NCBI GenBank assembly: GCA_028023455.1
Contig: JAQFVV010006273.1
Coordinates: 1,674,001 to 1,738,000, forward strand
Direction of reading: 5' to 3'
Length of the DNA: 64,000 nt
DNA from: Epiperipatus broadwayi
Taxonomy: Eukaryota; Onychophora; Udeonychophora; Euonychophora; Peripatidae
A program made the translations under genes and the position numbers. Shown in pieces: positions 51,322 through 63,790 of the stretch. How positions within the stretch are numbered: the first letter of the stretch is position 1; the number at the start of each line of letters is the position of its first letter. The notes under the pieces are model-generated. The model did not search any database and had not been told where the DNA came from. It worked only from the letters and a program-made list of their open reading frames with translations.

Positions 51322-53778
51322 AGTAATAGTAACAAGTCAGAAGTCACATGACTTATATATAGCTTGCACTTACTAATATGTAAAGTTAAGAGCGTGCTAA
51401 TAGCTCTAAACAAGCTTTTTTTTTATGATAAATGCTACTACAAGAGAAGGCATTCAAATCATGGTCCCCATCCCCAGACCGGTTTCGACCTATGGGTCTC
51501 TTCAGTGAGGAGTTGGGACATTGGATCTAAAAAACCAACTCAAGCAAAGCATTTATCTAAAAGATAATTGTTAGAAGAAGATCTGAAACTTTTAGACATC
51601 TACATGTCTTTAAAGTCAGCTCTCCAACTGAAAAAATCATATGGGCCTGAACTTAATTCAGATACTCCATATATTAGTAGGCTTAGCTCTTTAATTTAGC
51701 TAAAGCCACAACAGCAAAATAATAATAGTAATAGTAACAAGTCAGAAGTCACATGACTTATATATAGCTTGCACTTACTAATATGTAAAGTTAAGAGCGT
51801 GCTAATAGCTCTAAACAAGCTTTTTTTTTATTTATGATAAATGCTACTACAAGAGAAGGCATTCAAATCATGGTCCCCATCCCCAGACCGGTTTCGACCT
51901 ATGGGTCTCTTCAGTGGGGAGTTGGGACATTGGATCTAAAAAACCAACTCAAGCAAAGCATTTATCTAAAAGATAATTGTTAGAGGAAGATCTGAAACTT
52001 TTAGACATCTACATGTCTTTAAAGTCAGCTCTCCAACTGAAAAAATCATATGGGCCTGAACTTAATTCAGATACTCCATATATTAGTAGGCTTAGCTCTT
52101 TAATTTAGCTAAAGCCACAACAGCAAAATAATAATAGTAATAGTAACAAGTCAGAAGTCACATGACTTATATATAGCTTGCACTTACTAATATGTAAAGT
52201 TAAGAGCGTGCTAATAGCTCTAAACAAGCTTTTTTTTTTTTTTTATTTATGATAAATGCTACTACAAGAGAAGGCATTCAAATCATGGTCCCCATCCCCA
52301 GACCGGTTTCGACCTATGGGTCTCTTCAGTGAGGAGTTGGGACATTGGATCTAAAAAACCAACTCAAGCAAAGCATTTATCTAAAAGATAATTGTTAGAA
52401 GAAGATCTGAAACTTTTAGACATCTACATGTCTTTAAAGTCAGCTCTCCAACTGAAAAAATCATATGGGCCTGAACTTAATTCAGATACTCCATATATTA
52501 GTAGGCTTAGCTCTTTAATTTAGCTAAAGCCACAACAGCAAAATAATAATAGTAATAGTAACAAGTCAGAAGTCACATGACTTATATATAGCTTGCACTT
52601 ACTAATATGTAAAGTTAAGAGCGTGCTAATAGCTCTAAACAAGCTTTTTTTTTTATTTATGATAAATGCTACTACAAGAGAAGGCATTCAAATCATGGTC
52701 CCCATCCCCAGACCGGTTTCGACCTATGGGTCTCTTCAGTGGGGAGTTGGGACATTGGATCTAAAAAACCAACTCAAGCAAAGCATTTATCTAAAAGATA
52801 ATTGTTAGAAGAAGATCTGAAACTTTTAGACATCTACATGTCTTTAAAGTCAGCTCTCCAACTGAAAAAATCATATGGGCCTGAACTTAATTCAGATACT
52901 CCATATATTAGTAGGCTTAGCTCTTTAATTTAGCTAAAGCCACAACAGCAAAATAATAATAGTAATAGTAACAAGTCAGAAGTCACATGACTTATATATA
53001 GCTTGCACTTACTAATATGTAAAGTTAAGAGCGTGCTAATAGCTCTAAACAAGCTTTTTTTTTTTTTTATTTATGATAAATGCTACTACAAGAGAAGGCA
53101 TTCAAATCATGGTCCCCATCCCCAGACCGGTTTCGACCTATGGGTCTCTTCAGTGAGGAGTTGGGACATTGGATCTAAAAAACCAACTCAAGCAAAGCAT
53201 TTATCTAAAAGATAATTGTTAGAAGAAGATCTGAAACTTTTAGACATCTACATGTCTTTAAAGTCAGCTCTCCAACTGAAAAAATCATATGGGCCTGAAC
53301 TTAATTCAGATACTCCATATATTAGTAGGCTTAGCTCTTTAATTTAGCTAAAGCCACAACAGCAAAATAATAATAGTAATAGTAACAAGTCAGAAGTCAC
53401 ATGACTTATATGTAGCTTGCACTTACTAATATGTAAAGTTAAGAGCGTGCTAATAGCTCTAAACAAGCTTTTTTTTTTTTTTTTATTTATGATAAATGCT
53501 ACTACAAGAGAAGGCATTCAAATCATGGTCCCCATCCCCAGACCGGTTTCGACCTATGGGTCTCTTCAGTGGGGAGTTGGGACATTGGATCTAAAAAAAC
53601 CAACTCAAGCAAAGCATTTATCTAAAAGATAATTGTTAGAAGAAGATCTGAAACTTTTAGACATCTACATGTCTTTAAAGTCAGCTCTCCAACTGAAAAA
53701 ATCATATGGGCCTGAACTTAATTCATAAATAAATAAAAAAAACGCTTGTTTAGAGCTATTAGCACGCTCTTAACTTTA
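51322..53778. repeat. Tandem array of six ~410-bp units with an inverted end
   Basis: Unit starts (AACAAGTCAG) are at 51331, 51736, 52145, 52560, 52970 and 53384, so the periods are 405, 409, 415, 410 and 414 bp. The differences come mostly from a poly-T run. Five units are complete. The sixth stops after about 340 bp (near 53725) and is followed by a ~55-bp inverted copy of the unit's early part (CGCTTGTTTAGAGCTATTAGC, then ACGCTCTTAACTTTA). Copies are almost identical. Each unit carries a SINE-like body (core GACCGGTTTCGACCTATGGG) also found as a single diverged copy at 26 kb, and ends in an AATAATAGTAATAGTA tail. Short open frames inside the units repeat with the array and are not genes. 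Confidence 0.95.
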
Positions 53779-53792
53779 CAATTTACAGTATT
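53779..53792. repeat. 14-bp direct duplication, right of the array
   Basis: CAATTTACAGTATT, identical to 51308-51321. Confidence 0.75.
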
Positions 53793-54375
53793 GTAACTTA
53801 AAAGTCGACTGCCCTGAAGGCTTACATAAATTAAAAAAAGATTGGGATCATCTACTATAATTACCCTAGTCAGACTATAGCACCTTCAGATCTGATAATC
53901 TGGGTTCGCCTCCCCTGTTGTTCCTGATTTACTGATAGTTACCCTCTGCTCTGGTAAGAAACAGGAAAAAAAGTGCGCATGATCTTTTTCTTCACAGTTT
54001 ATATAGTCCCCTTATTTTCTCTTATCAGCTTATCAGTTCTTTTAATTTCTATTCTCATCTAACTAGAACAAATATGGCTCACTCTCTCAATATTTTTTCC
54101 AAAATAATTTATTGTTTTGCTGAATAAATATTATAATTATTTCCATTATACATATTTATATAGGTTTTGATTTTAAATTATTTCCTTTATTTATTTACAC
54201 AGCTTTATTCTTACACATTTTTTTATATATCTACTTCTGGAGTAACAATTACGAAAGTTATAATTATTCAACTGTGAAAACACTACAATTATTTATGGAT
54301 TTTTTGGGTAATATAAAAATACTTTCTAATAATATTAATTATAAGAGTTTCTTCACTAAGAGAATGGAGGAGTGT
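53793..54375 (-). other. Possible remainder of the decayed Gypsy 5' LTR
   Basis: If the array with its target duplication is removed, 51140-51321 joins directly to this stretch. On the minus strand a TATA box TATATAAA lies at 53998-54005 in a G/C-richer context, in the orientation expected for the promoter of the Gypsy copy at 48-51 kb. No second LTR copy is present to prove it. Confidence 0.35.
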
Positions 54376-54405
54376 ATTTACAGTTGATAGAAATTCTTTA
54401 TTTGG

Positions 54406-55271
54406 TTGTACTTCAATTTTTTGCATTTAAATATAAGAAGCATTCGTAAGCATTGGGATGAGTTTCTTGTGAGTTTAGAATGTTATAAGAATATTATTGA
54501 ATTTTTAGTATTGACAGAAATCAATTTAAGAAAGGAGGAAAGTTGCTTATATCTTGATAATTATAATAAAGTTACGTTTTGTAAAAATAATAGAAGGGGA
54601 GGAGGTATAGTGATTTTTGTTAAAAAATACATTGTTGAAGAATTTGTTGATATTTTTCCTTTGGAATCAGTGACTATTGATTTTAAATATAATAATATTA
54701 AAGTATATACTCTTTACTAGCTATGTATAGACCACCTAATCGTAATTTTTGTTATCAATGGAAGAATTAAAAATGCTATTGCATAAAATTAGTTTGTGAA
54801 ATAAAAGATATAAAATTATAATGATGGGCGACTTAAACATTGACATTTCTAAAAAAAGTGTAAAAGTTTAGAGGATTATAAAGATGTATTGGCTGATTAT
54901 GGATTTTGATAACAGATTATACTCCAGAAGAAATTGTTAAGAGTAAATTGGTGTCTTCATCTATTGATCATATTTGTAGTAATATAAACCCAAAATATTT
55001 ACCTACTATGATAATGGAGATAAGATTGGTTGATCATTATATTATAGCATTATGTTTAAAAAATAGTGGTGGTGATGTATGTTCATCATGTGATAGTAAT
55101 AGTAAAATTATTACAAAAAATAATAAACTGAAATTTTATAATGCTATTAAAAAAGTTGATTGGAATGTTTTGTTTGATATTGAGGATGTTAATAGTTTAT
55201 TTGATAAGTTTGTTGAGCTGATGCAGAGTATTTATAGGAAATGTGAAAAGTTTCTGAAGTTTACAGAATAG
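54406..55271 (+). pseudogene. LINE ORF2 endonuclease part (broken)
   Basis: Two open stretches (54406-54720 and 54906-55271), with a broken part between them. They hold the endonuclease motifs LNIRS, T-E, R-GGG and, between the frames, GDLN, whose aspartate and asparagine are catalytic in this fold. The final catalytic S/T-DH is changed to VDH (LVDHYI near 55026). The enzyme nicks target DNA to prime reverse transcription; here it is broken. Confidence 0.8.
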
Positions 55272-55740
55272 CACATGGAGGTATTAATTGGATTAGTGAT
55301 AAAATTTTAGTTGCTATAAAGAAGAAAAAAGTGACTTGGAGTAGATGTAAAAAAGATCATAGCAACATTTTACTATTTAATGATTATAAGATTCTTAGGA
55401 ATAAAGTTAGTAGTTTAATAAGAAGGGAATAAAGACTTTATTATAAAAAAAACTTGTGATTTTATTAAAGGTAATATGAAAAAAATATGGAAAGAAGTTA
55501 ATATGATTATATCTAAAAAGGCTAATATTATTTTGATAATAGTGATAACTTATTGTTAGCAAATAAATTTTGTTATACTTTTGTGAATCAAATCAATGAC
55601 TTAGTTGATAAGAATTTTTGTAATGGTAGTTTTGATCAAAACAAGGGTATTATGATTTCTGAATTTAGTGAATCAATAAGCAAAAGGGCAAAGGATTTTA
55701 ATAACTACATGGAATCGATGTTTTTCCTGATATTGATAGT

Positions 55741-57229
55741 ATGCAATTGTATGAAATTGTAAGTGGGATGAAATGTAAAATAAGTCCAGGTTTTAACTGT
55801 GTCAAAATGTCTGATCTGAAAGATATTTTTCCTCCAAATGGTGATGTATTGGTTTTTATTATTAATAAAATTATTCTATGTAATGAATTTTCTAATATAT
55901 TAAAAACTGCTGTAATTACACCCATTTATAAAAATGGAGTTAAAATGACTAATAACTACAGGCTTATAGCTATTCTTCCATCTGTGGCAAAAATGATTGA
56001 AAAATATTTGTATGATAATATCAAAAAATATTTGTTGAATTTTTTTTTTCTAAATCACAATATGGCTTTTTGGAAGGTAAAAGTACTATTACTCATTTGG
56101 AGGATTTTACTGATGATGTGAATTTTGCTTTGAATGATAAAAAAATATGTTTTTGTCATATTTATGGATTTAGAAAAGCCTTTGATCTTATTGATCATGA
56201 ATTGTTTTTTTATGCCTTGAAAAATATGGAATTCAAGGTAAGATTTTAGATTTATTGAGGAATTATTTAAAAGATAGATATTACAGAAATAAAGTTAATG
56301 GAGTTTTGAGTGACAAGCATTTAATTGAATATGTGGTTCCTCAGGGTGCTATATGAGTTCATTATTATTTTTAATCTATGTAAATGATATTAGTAAACTT
56401 TGTAATGAAAAGTTAATTTATCAATATGCAGATGATACTATTTTACTTAGTGTAAATTGTAATTTTGAAATTGCTCTTAAGAGTCTTCAAACCAATTATA
56501 ATAATATTGTAAATTGGTGTTCAACTAAAAAAATAATTATTAAAAAATAAAGCAAAAGTTATGCTGATATCTTCATCTCATCTAAAAAGATACAGTTTTG
56601 GTATTTTCACCAACTCAAATACTTGTATTGGTTTTCAGTGTGGGGAATATGTGAAAATGGAAAAAGTGAAGAAAATTAAATATTTTGGTGTTATTATTGA
56701 TAACAAAATGTCACCGTCACATCATATTAATCAACTTTTGCAAAGGTTTAAATATTTTCATTTTATGTTTTATAGATTGTCTTTTTTTCCATATAGAATA
56801 TTGAAGATAGTTTATATAACATTGTGTGAATCTATATTGAAATATGGTATTACACTTTATGGTTTCTCAAGTGTATCAAGTTTGAAATAGTTAAAGAAAG
56901 TTTCAAAATAAGATTTTACAGCTAATATAGAATATGTCATATTTAGATGATAAAATTAATGATTTATTAGATTTTGATAAACTTTTACAGATGATAGTTA
57001 TAAAGAAAAATTATTTTAATAATTTATTAAAAAATATATGGCATCTAATTATAGTGGTTCCCTTTGGAATAAATATTACATTTTATTTAGGTACAGAAAT
57101 AAATACGAGTGTAGATTGAAAAGTGTGTATATTTCATTGATTTTCAATAAATTACCAAGTTATATGTTGAACATAGAAAGTATGAATTTGTTAAAAAAGG
57201 AATTGAAAAAATATTTTTTATGTCTATAA
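55741..57229 (+). pseudogene. LINE ORF2 reverse transcriptase part (broken)
   Basis: Frames at 55741-56121, 56353-56550, 56561-56890 and 57038-57229 together cover the reverse transcriptase and C-terminal region. The catalytic YADD box is present in QYADDTILL. KAFDLIDHELF near 56175 holds the first catalytic aspartate. Codons are extremely A/T-rich, giving I, K, N and Y in abundance, in line with the genome. Confidence 0.85.
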
Positions 57230-57854
57230 AATTTCAATAGTGATGTGTCACTTTGTTTTTTATTTTGTGGTTATTATGTGCATAATTATAAATATTGATT
57301 TATAATTTATAATATTGATTTATTAATTTATAATATTTATTTATATTTGGTTTATTTTGTATTCTATTCTTTGTTTTAATATATGTATTTGATTGTTTAT
57401 TAGTATTGTAAGATTATGTCAATTGCTTTATATAAAATCTGTGTGGTATTTGTAAAACCTATGCAAAGCATTTGTTTTGCTTATTGAATTTCTTTCCTTG
57501 ATGTAATCAAAATAAATAAATAAATAAAATAAATAAATGATTATTCTGAGTTAGGAAATTATTCATTAATAAGTAATTATTTATTAAAGCAGTTTTGAGA
57601 TCAGTGGATATTATCATTATTATTATTTGCTTATGTTGCTTGTACCCTCTTGGTATTATCTCGTGCTGCTTAAATATCAGTAACTTTATTGTTAAGGCAA
57701 CATTCTAGTTAAGTGATAAATGGATTTCTCTTATTACTTAATGCCTTGATAAAAGATTTCTCATATATTATTATTTTTTTTTAGAATGATAATAGTAATA
57801 ATATAATTTACATATTGGTTTAATATATATATACACATGAAAAACATGAAGTAC

Positions 57855-58044
57855 CTGATCCTGTTCTTCCTACAATGCCTATTTTTTCACCAGGATTTAT
57901 AGTAAAATTAATTTTTTTGAGTACAAGTGGAAGTGAATCCCTATAACGCATTTCTACATTCTTAAATTCAATTTTTCCTACAGATGGCCAAGAAGCAGGT
58001 GGACGATTATTATCAATAATAGATGGTGGTTCAGATACTAAGGT
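57855..58044 (-). CDS. ABCC5-like: ABCC transporter exon: linker, A-loop and first half of Walker A
   Basis: The exon is read from an acceptor (TATTTTAG, ending 58045) to a donor GT at 57854-57853, 190 nt, ending in phase 1. It begins TLVSEPPSIID, the linker between transmembrane domain 2 and the ATP-binding domain. It continues with KIEFKNVEMRYRDSLP, whose tyrosine is the A-loop residue expected to stack on the adenine of ATP. It ends in GIVGRTGSG, the first part of the Walker A loop. The glycine codon after GRTGS is split by the intron, so the catalytic lysine lies on the next exon 19.7 kb away. This is the most 5' exon I can find; no further exon is visible between 58045 and 64000. Confidence 0.92.
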
Positions 58045-61000
58045 CTAAAATAAATAAATAATATTTACTTTTATATCTGTCACTTCTTATAAAAAAAATT
58101 TTAAAAAATAGATATCTAATATATAATAAAACTTTTATAAATATGAGAACATTAGAAACATAGAAATGAAATATGATGTGAATCTACTTTTAAATAATAA
58201 ATATGATATATGTATAGTTACTAAGACAAAAAATAGTGTTACAAATAATAGGTGTTTGCAATAGAAATGGAAATTTGAGAATTTTAATTTTTAACATATA
58301 AATACCACAATACTGACAAATAATAAAATGACTAAACATCACGTTAGAGTAATTAATATATATACCATGTTGACTTGAATTAGATCACAGGGTAGATGAA
58401 GAGTGTAGATTAATTAAAGATGAGAAATAGGCTGTAGTTAAAATATTAGAAAAACATTAAACAAGTTTCAATATTATTTCACACTTTCATAAAGTTAATA
58501 TAAAAAGAAAAAAAGATAAAAAAAAATATTCAATTAAATATGTCCACCCGGGTTATATGAAAATAATCACATTAAAATAGAACAAGCAATGTAAAGAAAA
58601 TATTAAAATAATTCATGATAAGGTAGGCTTTGCAGAAGTAGTTTAAAATATAACATTTTAAAATCATCCAGCAAATGTACTGTAAAGAATAAATGAAATT
58701 ATCTATAATCTCAATAATTTGTTGAAATTATATAATGGCAATCTGCTTCTTTGACCATACATTCAACCAAATTATCATTACTAATTACCTAGTCAGAAAA
58801 CTGATTTCTGAAAACCCATTTTCTTTTATTTTACATAATAATAATAATAATAATAAAAACTAATCTATTTTAAGATTAAATTTTTTAAAAAAATATGCTA
58901 TAGTAACAGGTTAGTTTTTAATAAAACAATAATATTTTAAATACTAACATTAGACTAAAAAAAATAATGAGGAAATTTTAAAGTTATGAAAAGTTTTCCT
59001 CTTCTACTCATAAGCTGAATGGTGTCAGAAATCCTCCCCTGTTGCCTAGTTATGGACAGAGAGTTCTGACAAAATCATACTCTTCTCTTGGCACCATTTA
59101 ATGAAATACATATAACAAAATAAATCCAATAAAATCTAAAAAAATATTAAACATTCTGAAAAGGTACATGTTTATTCCAGTCTTTTCCCTGAACACCTAT
59201 TCAGGTATGTAATATCTCTATAAAGCAATAATTCAAGAATCCATTTATGTAGAGATATTTCTTATGTATGTTTTTTTAACTCCAGCTATTGTATATAATA
59301 GATATATCACAATAAATATAACATATGTATATTTGCATTTCCATCAGTCAAAACATTAGTAAAACATTGTATAATATGAAATTATTCATTTAGTATATTT
59401 TTCAGCAGACATTTATTTTATAAACTAAAGATAAATATTTCTTTCTTGAAGATATTTAAGACTTTTATCTTTAAAAATGTATATCTTTCGAGTAGAATTT
59501 TTTTTAGATAAAATGACAGATGTACCGTGAAAAACATTAATTAACTGAAATAATATCAATCTTTTAACAGACATGCTATAGCCCATTTATTCCAGATAAA
59601 TTCATCTCATAACATATAGTTTATTTATTAAATTTTTGCCAATAGTAAATCTTTTAAAATGCATAAAACATTCAACAATACTTTTCTCAAATTTTTCTTC
59701 AAATATAATGTTCTCAAAATGTGAAATCCATTTAGATTAAATTTTAAAAGTAAATTAAAATTCAAAATGTGATATTACCATTCATATGACAAATAGTCAC
59801 TTGAGCACATCATAAAGAAAACTATTTTTAAACTAGTTTTGTAATTTAAATGCAGAGTATTAACTCTTCTCTTCATTTTCTCCAACTTAATATTATGATA
59901 ATAATTTTTTTATATAAAATGTTCATTTCCTTTTTATTAATGTAAGCTTCCTTGATAATTTAGTCTCAGTTATTAAAGTTAAATATTCATTCAGTCTAAG
60001 CATATTACTTATAAAAATTTAAATTTCTTACATAAATATCTAGCCTTGCTGTAGGATATCCTTTGGCATTTGGTGTGCATTATCCCCATTTTAAAATGAC
60101 TATTATCATGTTCCATAAAAATTATTGTAGTTTTAAATGAAATTTCAAGCAGAATTCTCTGACAGGGAACTTTTGTGTTTACTCATTAATTATTAAAATA
60201 GTTATAAAAATTATATTTTTCAAATACTTTTAAGAGAAAATAATAATTAAAAGAATTACTACTAAAATATATTAGTTATAAACTTCAAACTGGACTTGAC
60301 TCTTTTTTTTACTTTCATTGTCTAGACTGGATCAAACTTTTGCTTTATACTGGTCTAAGCTAATGATTTTATTGGTTAATTCTGCTTGTAAAACATACTA
60401 ATTTACACAATTAAATCAATTTCATTTTTAAAAATTAAGTTTTAAAACATGAGTCATCATTTATTAAATATAAAATTTATTCAATAATTCAAATATTAAA
60501 TATATTTTATTTCAATATTAAATATCTTCATAAAACAATTTTAATATTTTAATGACACTAAAATATTAATTTTTTAAAATAAAATTTTACATTTAAACAA
60601 AATAATAATAATAATTGTTTTTAAAACATTATCTTTATTTTTAATTCTTGCTACATTTTATTATGTATCAAATTTTGTTAACAAGTTAGAAATCAAAGTT
60701 GTTTTTTTTAAAACTCTTGAAAGCTCACACAAATACCTTAGACCATGAGACACTTTCAGAATATTCTAGATTAATTAACTTATTTATTATTTAAACAATA
60801 TTTTAAACAAAAATAATTACTTCAAACATGTATAAAATATTTACTGTTAGAATTAGTCTTATTTTATTATAACATCTTCTGGATATAATAAATAAGATTT
60901 ATACTATATTCAATACTTTCTCTTTCCATCATTATTTTTGCTTTTTTTTATAAACTGTAAAATTAATAAATATATTTTGCTTTAAAGTGTAAAAAGAGTG

Positions 61001-62740
61001 GAATGTTGTTATTATATGTTAAAATTAATACTATCTTTTAAACAATATATTATATTATTCTAACTTACATTAAAATGAGTAAACTATTTAAACAACTTTA
61101 TAGATTTCTATTTACAGAGTTTGAATTCCTACTACCTATGACATAATTACATATTAAAAAATCACCTTAATTTAATTTTTTTTACAAATAGTTACATTTC
61201 AAATCCTACCTTATCTATCTGTACCAACTATAAGGGTACAATATATATATATATATCGAAACAGTAAGATTTGTATTCAAATCTTAAGTTTCACCTTTTT
61301 CTGTCGTCTCTCACTGACCAGTCTATCCCGCCCAAATTTAAAACTTTTGGTATCAAATTGTGTGTGTAGCAATATTAAAAATGTATAAATATAAGTAGAA
61401 TTCAACATAAACACGCACACATTTCGATCTCAAATTAAAGGCACTAAATAAGGATAAAATAATATAATTTAGATTTCTTTTAGTTATATAATTTTGTATA
61501 ATTTTAATCATTTATTTTGGATTATAAAGTTCGTATTTATTGCTGTGTTTAAAATTCGTTTAATAATAATTCTAAAAAAATCTGATGTAATATTTAATTA
61601 AAAGTTAAAATAATCTTATGTTCCCTTTTTGTCTTTGAAATTTAAAAGCATCGATCAGTGATAGATAATAGATTAATTAAAGAAAAATTCCCCAAAATGT
61701 AATTAGTAAATGTAAAATGTAAACAATAGAATGGCAGCTTTCTTTATAATTAAAACCAACAAAATGCATTGATTATCCTCAGGGCAGATTAAGTAGAACC
61801 TAAAAATACCATAACAAAAATGTGAAAGATCAAGATAAGAAACAAGGCCATCTTAGACTGGCTGGAGACATTCACTTAAACTTTAGCTTTGCTCTCGATC
61901 ACTGAGAGTCTCCAAAATATAAAAATAAATTGTTCCTGCCAAGGTATGACCGAGTAAAAGCACCTAGATTATTCTCCATCGGGAGATGGCCTATCGGATG
62001 CTGAACTTTCCATTGACCGTCATAAATTCACCATGAAGATCTGCTGCCTGAAATAAATGAGAAAGCTGCTGCTGCTGTTAAAGTAAATGAAACATCTAAA
62101 TACAAGAAAGAATTGCCACTCATGAACTATTTGCTACTAAACCAATGGACTCAGAAAACTTCTTATAAAACAGGTACCTGTCTGTGTTCAAACTCTAGAG
62201 TACTCTAATAATATGCTATAGCTCTTCTTCATACTACTTATCTAAATTATAAAATGTAAAAACTACCATATGTATAACTAAAACTGAATAATTAACTTAA
62301 TGTGTAAATTTCTCTAATAATCTAGCTTACCTCATTCTATCTTTCTTGGGTGCATATTTCTAAAATCTACATTTTATCTATATTTATTATTTAATTATTG
62401 CATGCTCATAATTGTCTCAATTTTCAAAGTTTAAATCTATGATCGCTTGAAATAGTGAGTGCGTGTCAGATTTCATTAACATTACTTTCATAAATAATTT
62501 AATTTTCATATAAACCGACATGCATTCCATACTTCATTTATTGTAATGCAGGGGTCTACAACTTCGAAAATGGCTGGTGTATTAGTTGTAATAATCCCCA
62601 GTTTTTATATGTTTTGCATTTATTAAATCTTAATGAATAATTCCATAAAATTACATTTCTTTGAGAGTCGCCAAAGTTCTCTAGTAAATGTTGATAATGT
62701 AGGGCCAGTTAGAAATCTATTTAAATCTTATCATAATCAT
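58045..62740 (-). other. Intron sequence, nothing recognised
   Basis: 4.7 kb of A/T-rich intron DNA. I searched the minus strand for the next upstream ABCC exon (end of transmembrane domain 2) and saw none. TA runs occur near 61240. No repeat boundary was found. Confidence 0.55.
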
Positions 62741-62756
62741 TTATACATTATACATG

Positions 62757-63065
62757 TGTTACGTTTTAGAGACGAGATGCAATGACCCATTCCGCCGTGA
62801 AATTTCCGGATTCTTCAGGGTTGAAATTAACCCCAGTCATCCTACACAAGCGGACATAATGGGTGCTCCTGTAGGATTTGACGACATCATGCAGCCAGCC
62901 GGCAAACTGCGACATGGACCACTTGTCCCTGGTTATGCTTAGGTGACACCTTACTTCGTCGGGCCGATGGCAGAGACCAGCCCGACATTCTTATAAACTC
63001 ATTCACGGCATTGCAGTTTCGATATACTGCCATTCCATATCGCCTTTCTAAAGCGTACCACGTGT
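62757..63065. other. G/C-rich island with open frames on both strands, unidentified
   Basis: This is the most G/C-rich stretch of the right end. The plus strand has a 62-codon frame (62754-62942). The minus strand is open over the same part, reading WSMSQFAGWLHDVVKSYRST and FNPEESGNFTAEWVIASRL as separate pieces. Neither matches a family I can name. The minus-strand reading looks more protein-like and could be an exon or a transposon fragment. It is not part of the ABCC domain. Confidence 0.4.
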
Positions 63066-63609
63066 TCCTTTACTTAATTTTATTATTCTATATATCACTC
63101 TGCCTCTGCATTATCTTCGTAATTTACTCTCAAATAAATGTTTGCCCTTAGTTATAAATAAATATTTTAATTAAATAAATATATGTCTGCTGCCACTCTT
63201 ATAAACCTTACTTTAGACTCTTGCATTGCAAAGGTATAAATCCCTCCAGGCATGCATTAGAAATACTTACTCGAGAATTTTAGGTAGCTAGATTACGCCT
63301 TCAAATAAGTGAATTTCTTTTGTAAACAAATAAATAAATGTATTCTTTAAAATATAATCATGTCGCAAATCCCACTACTGAAGCTTTTAATCCATAAAAT
63401 ATTATTAGTAAATGATCTTATTAAAAGGTGTTAATAAATAATTTTAAACTATACGTCTGCAGTTACGTTTCATTTATTCAATATCCATTCTATACAATAT
63501 TTCCTTGATTATGTAAATATGAATGTTTAATTAATATTAGTTTGATTATTGGCTAACTCGAAAATAAAATCATGAATCTCTTGCATATCCCTGACCACCG
63601 TGCCTAAAG

Positions 63610-63790
63610 AAATATTTATTAATGTCGCATCAGATGCGTTGTTTTGTGGATTGTATTGTGGAACCGATAAACTATGTTCGATTCAGTACCATGGGTGGCT
63701 TCGCTACCTCGATGGTGCTGCTGTTCTGTGTGGTGGTCGAATTCTGCACTATGTTTACAAGTCACACGTTTTCTGACTGTTACAATATAT
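63610..63790. other. Short G/C-richer block ending at a TA run, unidentified
   Basis: Open on both strands (63622-63891 plus, 63619-63831 minus), with no known motif. It ends CTGACTGTTACA next to (TA)n. On the minus strand this is TGTAACAGTC, similar to the start of the LTR at 29633 (also in a TA run), so it could be an LTR edge. No partner was found. Confidence 0.3.

Larger units (their letters stand above)
54380..57540 (+). mobile_element. Decayed Jockey/CR1-type LINE
   Basis: Plus-strand pieces follow the order of a non-LTR retrotransposon ORF2. An APE-type endonuclease has FLHLNIRSIRKHW near 54415, LTEINLRKE near 54510, RRGGGIVIFVKKY near 54592, YRPPNRNF, MGDLNIDIS near 54824 and SSSIDHIC near 54955. 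Reverse transcriptase has AVITPIYKNG near 55910, YRLIAILPSVAK near 55957, VVPQGA near 56334, QYADDTILL near 56423 and YFGVIIDNKMS near 56682. It ends near 57500 in an A/T-rich tail of AAATA units with AATAAA hexamers. There are at least eight stops or frameshifts, so it is inactive. It is antisense to the host gene. ORF1 and the exact 5' end are not visible. Confidence 0.9.

Noticed and set aside
51364-53632. Repeated short open frames of 67-71 codons, one per array unit
   Set aside because: They recur only because the array unit recurs, change frame with the poly-T length, and resemble no protein.
51322-53778. CRISPR-like repeat structure
   Set aside because: The whole ~410-bp unit is repeated without unique spacers, and the DNA is from a eukaryote.
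62757-63786. A solo LTR from TGTTACG (62757) to TGTTACA (about 63784)
   Set aside because: The ends look similar, but the flanks do not show a shared target duplication and no second copy is present.
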